From NCBI GenBank assembly GCA_002423895.1, contig DIOL01000008.1, forward strand, positions 74,257 to 82,822: DNA of 8,566 nucleotides. Reading direction: 5' to 3'. Positions 1 to 5,818 of this stretch are shown here, piece by piece (positions within the stretch are counted from its first letter, which is position 1; every line of letters starts with the position of its first letter). The notes beneath the pieces were generated by a model. The model saw nothing but the letters and a program-made list of their open reading frames with translations. It ran no database searches and was not told the DNA's origin. The position numbers and the translations under genes are program-made. This DNA is from Bacteroidales bacterium UBA5515 (GTDB lineage: Bacteria; Bacteroidota; Bacteroidia; Bacteroidales; P3).

Positions 1-585
1 GGCGAAACCTACACCCAAAATGGCTTTAATGTAAGCACTGCAGGAATACATACACAAACACTACAGACAATAAAAGGATGTGACAGTATAGTAAATCTTA
101 CATTATCAGTAAATCAATCACAAACAACTAACCTTATAGCTGAAATCTGTCATGGAGAAACATATACTTTAAATGGTTTTAATGTAAATACTGAAGGATT
201 GCATACTCAAACTCTTCAAACTTATAAAGGTTGTGACAGTATTATAAATCTTACATTAACTGTTAATCTACCTTATGCAACTAACATTTTTGCAGAAATC
301 TGTCAAGGAGAAACCTATAATCAAAATGGATTTAATGTTTCAACTTCTGGAACATATACTCAATTCCTTCAAACAACAAAAGGATGTGACAGTATAGTCA
401 ATCTTGTACTTACTGTAAACCCAACTTATATTACAACTTACAATGAAACAGTTTGTCAAGGAGAATCTTATATATTTAATGGAATTACTTATACTGCTGA
501 TACTTCTGGAAGATATGTACTAAACTTGCAAACTGTTAATGGTTGTGACAGTATATTAGAATTAAATCTTACAGTAATACCTACT
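1..585 (+). repeat. Four tandem 153-bp (51-residue) coding repeats
   Basis: The GETY/GESY codons begin at 1, 154, 307 and 460, an exact 153-bp period. The cysteine codon of GCDSI begins at 79, 232, 385 and 544; the last step is 159 because the fourth unit carries a two-residue insertion. Protein similarity is high between units 1 and 2, and falls in units 3 and 4, the one nearest the sorting tail. The array probably continues to the left of the window. Confidence 0.9.
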
Positions 586-1089
586 CCAATTATTCCAAAT
601 AATTTAGAATTACAATTAATGTCTAATTATATCAATTTAACTTGGCAAGGTAACGGAAATACTTATGTAATTTACAGAAATAATGATTCATTAACAACTA
701 CTACAACTCCAATATATTCAGATTATGATTTAATTAATGATCAACTTTATTGCTATAAAGTAAAATCAATAAATGGAGAATGCAAAAGCGAATTTAGTGA
801 TACTATCTGCACAACATTCCTTGATTTAGTGGACATTTCATCAAGTAATATCTCAACAAAACTTTATCCAAATCCTGCAAATAATAAAGTAAAACTTGAA
901 ATAGAAGGATTAAATGAAGATACCGAAGTAAATTTATATGATATAAATGGAAGAAAATTAATGAATAAATTTATTAAAGCCAATCAAAAAGTTTTGGAAA
1001 TTGATATTAGTAAATTGGTTAAAGGTATTTATAATATAAGAATTGAAAATGATAAAATTTCAATTAGTAGAAAATTGATTGTCAATTAA
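1..1089 (+). CDS. C-terminal part of a repeat-containing T9SS-secreted surface protein (5' end outside the window)
   Basis: The frame is open from base 1, so the true start lies to the left; 362 residues and the TAA stop are visible. Residues 1-195 are four repeats of about 51 residues, each opening with GE(T/S)Y, carrying NGF/NGI, then GCDSI followed by a beta-strand-like L.LTV. Each full unit has two cysteines (one in GCDSI, one just before the next GE), which could form disulfides outside the cell. Residues about 196-276 look like a fibronectin type III domain (LTWQGN, then a YCYKVK strand). Residues about 285-362 match the type A sorting domain of the type IX secretion system: KLYPNPANN, then a YDINGR-like turn, then KGIYNIRI. 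By family knowledge this tail directs export across the outer membrane and is usually cleaved, with the protein attached to the surface or released. The ligand is unknown; adhesion is only a guess. The first repeat uses more G/C-ending codons than the later ones. Confidence 0.88.
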   Translation, partial: GETYTQNGFNVSTAGIHTQTLQTIKGCDSIVNLTLSVNQSQTTNLIAEICHGETYTLNGFNVNTEGLHTQTLQTYKGCDSIINLTLTVNLPYATNIFAEICQGETYNQNGFNVSTSGTYTQFLQTTKGCDSIVNLVLTVNPTYITTYNETVCQGESYIFNGITYTADTSGRYVLNLQTVNGCDSILELNLTVIPTPIIPNNLELQLMSNYINLTWQGNGNTYVIYRNNDSLTTTTTPIYSDYDLINDQLYCYKVKSINGECKSEFSDTICTTFLDLVDISSSNISTKLYPNPANNKVKLEIEGLNEDTEVNLYDINGRKLMNKFIKANQKVLEIDISKLVKGIYNIRIENDKISISRKLIVN

Positions 1090-1101
1090 AAGTATTTAAT
1101 T
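1084..1101 (+). terminator. Weak A+T-only hairpin over the stop codon of the repeat protein
   Basis: AATTAAA (1084-1090) and TTTAATT (1095-1101) can form a 7-bp stem with a 4-nt loop, and the stem contains the TAA stop. It has no G-C pairs and is followed only by TTG, so it is a poor intrinsic terminator. It is the only candidate found between this gene and the kinase gene downstream. Confidence 0.2.
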
Positions 1102-1151
1102 TTGCTTAAAATATAATGTTAAAGCTTTTGTAATTCAAATTAATAATAGGT

Positions 1152-1174
1152 TTTTCAATCAAAAGATTTGAAAA
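1152..1174. repeat. Inverted repeat upstream of the kinase promoter box
   Basis: TTTTCAA (1152-1158) and TTGAAAA (1168-1174) are perfect 7-bp complements separated by 9 nt. The repeat ends 7 nt before the candidate -7 box, a position suited to an operator or to the -33 region. It lacks the G-C content expected of a terminator. Confidence 0.3.
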
Positions 1175-1181
1175 GTATTTG

Positions 1182-1189
1182 TAATTTTG
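1182..1189 (+). promoter_or_regulatory. Candidate Bacteroidota-type -7 promoter box for the PfkB kinase
   Basis: TAATTTTG matches the TAnnTTTG -7 consensus of the main Bacteroidota sigma factor at every fixed position and lies 31 nt before the ATG, giving a predicted leader of about 25 nt. No clean TTTG -33 element sits at the usual distance; a T-rich stretch at 1151-1155 is the nearest candidate. TAnnTTTG occurs often by chance in DNA this A+T-rich, so position is the main support. Confidence 0.4.
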
Positions 1190-1220
1190 TTGCATAATAA
1201 AATTTAAATACAAATAATAT

Positions 1221-2198
1221 ATGTCAAAGAAAGTACTTTGTTTGGGAAATGCCTTAGTGGATATTATAACTCAATTGGAATCAGACTCTATTTTAGAAAC
1301 TCTTAATTTACCAAAGGGCAGTATGCAATTGGTGGATAATGAAGTTTCAAAAATGGTTCAAAATGCTACTTCAGATTTAAAATCTACTCTTCAAACTGGA
1401 GGTTCAGCTGCAAATACTGCTAATGGTATTGCTAATTTGGGAGTTAGTTCTGCTTTTATTGGAATGGTAGGAGAAGATAAATTGGGAGAATTCTACATAA
1501 ATGATATGATTGCAAATTCAATTGAACCTCGCTTTTTTAAGAGTAAAACTACTTCAACTGGATGTGCTGTTGCTTTGGTTTCAAAAGATGGTGAAAGAAC
1601 TTTTGCAACTTATTTGGGTGCTGCAATAGAACTTAAGGCTGAACTTTTAAGTAAAGAGCTATTCCAAGGCTATGATTATTTTCATATTGAAGGTTATTTG
1701 ATTGTAAATAATGATTTAATTAGAAAAGCTATTGAATTAGCTAAGCAAGAAGGATTGAAAGTATCTATCGATTTTGCAAGTTATAATGTTGTTGAAGAGA
1801 ATTTGGATTTTCTTAATGAGATTTGTAAAAGTGTAGATATTATTTTTGCTAATGAACAGGAAGCAAAAGCTTTTACAAATATCGAAGCAGAAGATTCACT
1901 TGAAGAAATTTCACAAATATGTGAAATAGCAGTTGTGAAAATTGGTAAAAAAGGTTCATTAATAAAATCAGGAGATAAGAAAGTTGTTATTGGTAAGAGA
2001 GAAAGAACTTGTGTTGACACAACTGGTGCTGGTGATATGTATGCAGCTGGATTTTTGGCTGGATTATGTGAAGGAAGAAGTTTGGAAGTTTGCGGTCAAA
2101 TGGGAAGTATATTGGCTTCAGAAGTAATTGAAGTTTATGGTGCCAAGATGGATAATGTGACTTGGGATAGAATTAAAAAAGAAATATCAAGTTTATAA
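1221..2198 (+). CDS. PfkB-family carbohydrate/nucleoside kinase, probable adenosine kinase
   Basis: Complete 325-residue cytoplasmic kinase of the PfkB/ribokinase family, a normal length for the family. The N-terminal substrate-binding glycine pair is seen in GGSAANTANGIANLG (G60, G61, N65), and the ATP/anion-hole signature is DTTGAGDMYAAGF at 266-278, where D272 is the expected catalytic base. Family members transfer phosphate from ATP to a sugar hydroxyl. Close Bacteroidota relatives are commonly annotated adenosine kinase (adenosine + ATP to AMP + ADP, purine salvage), but the substrate cannot be settled from motifs, and another sugar or nucleoside is possible. The ATG at 1221 is chosen because the family's first beta-strand (VLCLGNALVDI) starts four residues in. 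There is no Shine-Dalgarno sequence, as is usual in this phylum. It seems to be a single-gene unit ending at the hairpin at 2206. Confidence 0.9.
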   Translation: MSKKVLCLGNALVDIITQLESDSILETLNLPKGSMQLVDNEVSKMVQNATSDLKSTLQTGGSAANTANGIANLGVSSAFIGMVGEDKLGEFYINDMIANSIEPRFFKSKTTSTGCAVALVSKDGERTFATYLGAAIELKAELLSKELFQGYDYFHIEGYLIVNNDLIRKAIELAKQEGLKVSIDFASYNVVEENLDFLNEICKSVDIIFANEQEAKAFTNIEAEDSLEEISQICEIAVVKIGKKGSLIKSGDKKVVIGKRERTCVDTTGAGDMYAAGFLAGLCEGRSLEVCGQMGSILASEVIEVYGAKMDNVTWDRIKKEISSL

Positions 2199-2205
2199 TA
2201 ATTAA

Positions 2206-2238
2206 GTAAGGAAGATTTATTTCTTCCTTACATTTTTT
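2206..2238. terminator. Intrinsic terminator between convergent genes, probably bidirectional
   Basis: GTAAGGAAGA (2206-2215) pairs perfectly with TCTTCCTTAC (2222-2231) around a 6-nt loop. On the plus strand the stem is followed by CA and six T residues (2233-2238), a good intrinsic terminator for the kinase gene. On the minus strand the same hairpin contains the last codons of the binding-protein gene, its TAA stop lies in and beside the loop, and the sequence after the stem is A/T-rich without a clean T run. Termination is therefore likely weaker in that direction. Confidence 0.8.
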
Positions 2239-3911
2239 AGAATCAAAAGATTCATAGGATTTGAAGAAAGTCCGTCAATGTTTTTTTGACTGAAGCGAAG
2301 AACTTGGTCATAGTATAAAACTACAATTGGAGCTTCTTCAATTATTAGTTTATCCATTTCCTTATATAATTTGGTTCGCTTTTCTATTGAAGTTTCAGTT
2401 TGAGCTTGCCTGTATAATTTATCAAAATTAGGGTTTGAGAAATGAGTATAGTTAGGACCTTTGGGACAGAAGTTTGGAGAGTAGAAAAGAGAAAGGTAAT
2501 TCTCAGCATCGGGATAATCAGCTATCCAGCTTCCTCTAAACCACATAATTTTAGATTGAGCAATGTTTTCTCTTAATGCTCCTGGAGGATTAACATCAAT
2601 TTTTATATTAAATCCTATAAGGTTAAGTTGTCCTTGAATATATTTACAAAGGTCAAGATAGGTTGAAGTTGTTGCAAGTGAAATAGGAGGTAATCCTTTT
2701 CCATTTGGGTATCCAGCTTCTTTTAATAATTGTTTGGCTTTTTCTGGATTATAATTATATCCAATTGAGTTAGATGTGTCAAAACCGGCCAATCCTTTTG
2801 GAATAATTCCATTAGTTCCAGCCAATCCAATATTGTTCCTAAGATATTTTATCATCTTTTCTCTATCAAATCCATAGTTGATAGCTTGTCTTATTTTCTT
2901 ATTTAAAAGAGGATTATCTTTTGGGCTTTTATTTTTGTCTACCATAAACCCTAAGTATTCAGTATTTAAATAGGGTTGTGTTGTAAGATTAATTTTATCT
3001 TTATACTTATCTTGAAGTGTTCCATGTCTTGTTAAGACTTCATCTTTATAGTTTGGATCTATTCCCGATATGAAATCAATATTTCCTTTAACGAACTCTA
3101 AAAAAACAGATTGCTTGTCTACAATAAAAGTAATATTAACTGCATCAAGATAGGGGAGTGCATTCCCTTTTGAATCCTTTTCAAAATAATTATTGTTTTT
3201 CAAAAGCACAAGTTTAACGCCTTCTTTCCATAATTTAAAATAGAAAGGACCTGTTCCAACAGGGTTCTTGCGAAAGTCTTCACCATAATATTCTACAATT
3301 TCTTTTGGAACAACTGAAGCATATGGCATAGTTAGCAATCCTAAAAAAGGAGAAAATGCTTCATTTAATTCAATTTGTAATGTGGAATCATTAATTGCTT
3401 TGAAGGAATATGATTTATTTAAACTATCTTGTCTAACTAAGTTAAATATCCAAGCACCAGGAGAGGCAACTTTTTGGTCAACAATTCTATTGAAGCTATA
3501 AACAAAGTCATTAGCAATAACTTTTCTTTTCTTCCCTTTAAAAAGAGGATGATTGTGAAAAAAAACGTCATTTCTTAAATGAAAAGTATAAATCAATCCA
3601 TTTGATGAAATTTCCCAATCTTTTGCAATACATGGTTGAACATTTAGAGAAGAATCTAACTGAACTAAACCATTAAAAAGTTGAAGGTTTGCCCAAATCA
3701 TTGCTTGGTCTTTAGCAAAAGCAGGGTCTAAGGAAGATATATTTGCACTTTCGTTGTAACGAAATACTTTCTTTCCTTTTATGGTATCTTCTTTTGAACA
3801 AGAAGTTATAGAGATTAATAAAATTAATAGACTTAATGGACAGAATAGACAAAATGGACTTTTAATTTTAGTCCAAAGTCTATTAACCATTAACCATTTA
3901 CCATTAATCAT
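2217..3911 (-). CDS. Peptide-binding lipoprotein, SBP_bac_5 (DppA/OppA-like) family
   Basis: A 564-residue extracytoplasmic solute-binding protein of family 5, which normally captures di- or oligopeptides (sometimes nickel or sugars) for an ABC importer. The N-terminus has basic residues, a hydrophobic stretch (about 22-36) and the lipobox ITSC with C38 as the lipidated residue, so it should be a membrane-anchored lipoprotein. Family landmarks: SSLDPAFAKD near 59, NPVGTGPF at 216-223, NKKIRQAINYGFDRE at 337-351, and WIADYPDAENYLSLFYS at 462-478. Length is normal. Starts at 3911 (M1) and 3890 (M8) are both possible; M1 lies 3 bp after the upstream stop, which favours coupled translation, while M8 gives a more typical signal peptide. 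The start lies in a 7-bp tandem repeat. It is the last gene of the cluster. No permease or ATPase gene is present in the window, so the transport partner is unknown. Confidence 0.9.
   Translation of the reverse strand: MINGKWLMVNRLWTKIKSPFCLFCPLSLLILLISITSCSKEDTIKGKKVFRYNESANISSLDPAFAKDQAMIWANLQLFNGLVQLDSSLNVQPCIAKDWEISSNGLIYTFHLRNDVFFHNHPLFKGKKRKVIANDFVYSFNRIVDQKVASPGAWIFNLVRQDSLNKSYSFKAINDSTLQIELNEAFSPFLGLLTMPYASVVPKEIVEYYGEDFRKNPVGTGPFYFKLWKEGVKLVLLKNNNYFEKDSKGNALPYLDAVNITFIVDKQSVFLEFVKGNIDFISGIDPNYKDEVLTRHGTLQDKYKDKINLTTQPYLNTEYLGFMVDKNKSPKDNPLLNKKIRQAINYGFDREKMIKYLRNNIGLAGTNGIIPKGLAGFDTSNSIGYNYNPEKAKQLLKEAGYPNGKGLPPISLATTSTYLDLCKYIQGQLNLIGFNIKIDVNPPGALRENIAQSKIMWFRGSWIADYPDAENYLSLFYSPNFCPKGPNYTHFSNPNFDKLYRQAQTETSIEKRTKLYKEMDKLIIEEAPIVVLYYDQVLRFSQKNIDGLSSNPMNLLILKNVRKK
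3826..3861 (-). repeat. 18-bp direct repeat within the signal-peptide codons of the binding protein
   Basis: Plus-strand AATAGACTTAATGGACAG (3826-3843) is followed at once by AATAGACAAAATGGACTT (3844-3861); 14 of 18 positions agree. It encodes the hydrophobic part of the signal peptide, so this segment seems to have grown by duplication of a short A/T-rich motif. Confidence 0.6.
3844..3884 (-). repeat. Inverted repeat (potential mRNA hairpin) just inside the binding-protein gene
   Basis: On the plus strand AATAGAC (3844-3850) complements GTCTATT (3878-3884), and TGGACT (3855-3860) complements AGTCCA (3870-3875). This makes a two-part stem of 7 and 6 bp with a 4/2 internal A bulge and a 9-nt loop. 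In the minus-strand mRNA it would fold a few nucleotides downstream of the start codons, where it could affect translation initiation. No T run follows, so it is not a terminator. Confidence 0.5.
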
Positions 3912-3915
3912 TATC
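3881..3915 (-). repeat. Heptanucleotide tandem repeat (5 units) carrying four ATG codons at the binding-protein start
   Basis: Plus-strand units are TATTAAC, CATTAAC, CATTTAC, CATTAAT and CATTATC, with period 7. On the minus strand they give ATG codons at 3911, 3904, 3897 and 3890. The first and last are in frame with the protein (M1 and M8); the two middle ones each run into TAA after four codons. The repeat also covers the 3-bp gap and overlaps the first base of the minus-strand TAG stop of the preceding gene (3917-3915). Confidence 0.75.
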
Positions 3916-4817
3916 TAAAGTTTAATGTCATCAAAGTTTTTGCCAAACACTCCTTGTGTTTTTGCAACTGAAATAAATGCTTTTGGGTCTTTTTCTTTAA
4001 TTATTCTCATTATATCAACCTTTTCAGCTTTTCGGGCAATTACCATTAATACCTTTTGGTCTTGTTTTGAATACCAGCCTTCTCCATTTAATAATGTAAC
4101 ACCTCTTTTAATATCTTTACCAATTGCATCTGCTATGGCTTCATTTTTTTGTGAGAATACCATAATTTGGTATGATTGTTTATTTCCTTCAATAACAAGG
4201 TCAATGGAATAAGTAAATACTGCCATTACAATAAAACCATAAATTATGCTTTCAATTGAGTTTGCAGGAATAATTATTGAAGAAATAATAACAATTGCAT
4301 CTACAACAAATATAACTGAACCTGGACTTACATTACGATATTTTGTATAAATTAATGCAATAACATCACTTCCACCTGAGTTTCCTCCATTAGCAAAGCA
4401 TAATCCAATTCCAAGTCCTGAAATAGCTCCACCAATAATAGAACTCATAAAGGGGTCAAATTTATTAAGGTCAAAATATTGTTGAATATTTATACCTTGT
4501 TGAAGTAGGAGGAAGGAAAAAGATGCAATAAGGCTACCTATAATTGTATTAACTCCAAATTTTCCTCCTAATATTTTAAATCCAAGAAGAAGAAGCATTA
4601 AATTGATTGCAAAATTAGATATACCAACAGGAAATCCTGTAATAATATAAATAATTGAAGCTATACCAACAACTCCACCACCAACAATGCTTTTAGGAAT
4701 AAGAAATACTGACCATGCAAAGGCATAAAGAAATATGCCAAAAGTTATCATTGAGTATTTCCAGATTAATCTTCCAGTTGAAGTTTTACGAATATTTTGT
4801 ATTGAATTTTTCACCAT
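3915..4817 (-). CDS. YitT-family membrane protein with C-terminal DUF2179 domain (copy A, downstream)
   Basis: A 300-residue inner-membrane protein. The N-terminal two thirds is the YitT membrane domain, with hydrophobic segments at about 19-41, 44-66, 67-84, 90-106, 123-142, 167-184 and 189-208. The conserved glycine-rich FANGGNSGGSD motif is at 141-151. Residues about 215-295 are the cytoplasmic DUF2179 domain (SYQIMVFSQK, RGVT, GWYS, then KVLMVIARK). The family's function is not established, and I infer none. It is about 64% identical by hand count (186 of 292 aligned positions) to the gene immediately upstream, so the pair arose by tandem duplication. The ATG at 4817 matches the paralogue's N-terminus within one residue. 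It lies 80 bp after copy B and ends with TAG 3 bp before the binding-protein gene. No Shine-Dalgarno sequence is seen, nor any good promoter box in the 80-bp gap. Confidence 0.9.
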   Translation of the reverse strand: MVKNSIQNIRKTSTGRLIWKYSMITFGIFLYAFAWSVFLIPKSIVGGGVVGIASIIYIITGFPVGISNFAINLMLLLLGFKILGGKFGVNTIIGSLIASFSFLLLQQGINIQQYFDLNKFDPFMSSIIGGAISGLGIGLCFANGGNSGGSDVIALIYTKYRNVSPGSVIFVVDAIVIISSIIIPANSIESIIYGFIVMAVFTYSIDLVIEGNKQSYQIMVFSQKNEAIADAIGKDIKRGVTLLNGEGWYSKQDQKVLMVIARKAEKVDIMRIIKEKDPKAFISVAKTQGVFGKNFDDIKL

Positions 4818-4897
4818 GGGTTTTATTTATCTTAATTCTGTTTTTTAGGTTAAAGATGTTTTCAGAACTTATAATTGTTTTGGTGAATAATATAAAA
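4818..4897. other. 80-bp spacer between the two yitT-like genes
   Basis: This is the only sizeable gap inside the minus-strand cluster. It is A/T-rich and holds no convincing promoter box, terminator or Shine-Dalgarno sequence. The only pairing noticed is a 5-bp TTCTG/CAGAA with a long loop, which is too weak to call. Confidence 0.5.
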
Positions 4898-5803
4898 TTA
4901 CAATCTAAGAGTATCAAAGTTTTTACCAAATACCCCTTGAACTTTATCAACTGAAATAAATGCGTTAGGGTCTAAGAGCTTAATAATTCTCATTATTTCA
5001 ACCTTATCTTGTTTTCGTGCTATAACCATAACAATTTTTTGGTCATTTTTTGTGTACCAACCATGAGCATCAATTATTGTAACTCCTCTTTTAACTCCAC
5101 TGCCAATTGCATCAGCAATCTCATCTGCTTTGGAAGAGAATACCATAATTTGATATGATTGCCTATTTCCTTCAATTATCAAATCTAAAACATAAGTAAA
5201 TGCAAACATTACAATATAGCCATAAACTATATTAGTTATTGACATATCTGGTAGAATGAAAGCAGAGGCAATAATGAAAATATCAATATAAAGTATTACA
5301 GTCCCTGCACTTATATTTCTGTATTTTGTAACTATTAAAGCAATTATATCAGTTCCTCCAGAGTTTCCTCCATTATTAAATGTTGTTCCAATTCCAACTC
5401 CAGAGATACCTGCACCAATTAAAGCACACATGAATGGTTCAAACTGAGTTGCATCGAGAATCCTTTCAATATGAATAATCTGTTGCCAAAGAATAAAACT
5501 TAAAGATGCAATGATAATTCCAAATATGGTTTTTATTCCAAATTGTGAGCCAAGAGTTTTAATTCCAATAAGCAAAAGGACAATATTAATAGCAAAATTG
5601 GAAATACCAACTGGAATTCCAGTACCAATAAAAATAATAGAAGAAATACCAGCAACTCCACCTCCAACAATGTGTTGAGGAATAAGAAATACAGACCAAG
5701 CAAAAGTATACATTAAAACTCCAAGAATTATCATGAAGTATTGCCAAATGATTTTGCCAGTTGAGGTTTTGCGTATTGTGTTTATTGGATTAATGTTTTG
5801 CAT
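4898..5803 (-). CDS. YitT-family membrane protein with C-terminal DUF2179 domain (copy B, upstream)
   Basis: A 301-residue paralogue of copy A with the same architecture: a short basic N-terminus (IRKTSTGK at 10-17, almost identical in both copies), about six or seven hydrophobic segments between 18 and 210, the NNGGNSGGTDIIA motif at 143-155, and a DUF2179 domain from about 216 to the end. The last thirteen residues differ from copy A at only three positions (VFGKNF(D)..). The strongest conservation between copies lies in the first segments and the DUF2179 domain. The region at 105-125, between predicted membrane segments, differs most and may be where the two have specialised. A hetero-oligomer of A and B is possible but only inferred. 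It begins 15 bp after the thioredoxin gene, consistent with co-transcription, and nothing indicates a promoter of its own. Confidence 0.9.
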   Translation of the reverse strand: MQNINPINTIRKTSTGKIIWQYFMIILGVLMYTFAWSVFLIPQHIVGGGVAGISSIIFIGTGIPVGISNFAINIVLLLIGIKTLGSQFGIKTIFGIIIASLSFILWQQIIHIERILDATQFEPFMCALIGAGISGVGIGTTFNNGGNSGGTDIIALIVTKYRNISAGTVILYIDIFIIASAFILPDMSITNIVYGYIVMFAFTYVLDLIIEGNRQSYQIMVFSSKADEIADAIGSGVKRGVTIIDAHGWYTKNDQKIVMVIARKQDKVEIMRIIKLLDPNAFISVDKVQGVFGKNFDTLRL

Positions 5804-5818
5804 TTTTATTTATTGAGT

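Noticed and set aside
199..1089. A complete gene starting at ATG 199
   Set aside because: The frame is open without a stop back to base 1 and the 51-residue repeats continue through it, so 199 is an internal methionine-free-context choice and the gene is partial.
1781..2020. Minus-strand open frame of 79 codons opposite the PfkB kinase
   Set aside because: It overlaps the catalytic region of the kinase on the other strand and shows no motif of its own.
3925..4212. Plus-strand open frame of 95 codons opposite yitT copy A
   Set aside because: It is the antisense shadow of a well-supported membrane-protein gene and has no recognisable domain.
4715..4954. Plus-strand open frame across the gap between the two yitT genes
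   Set aside because: It is mostly antisense to the two genes, has no homology-like motif, and has no promoter or start context.
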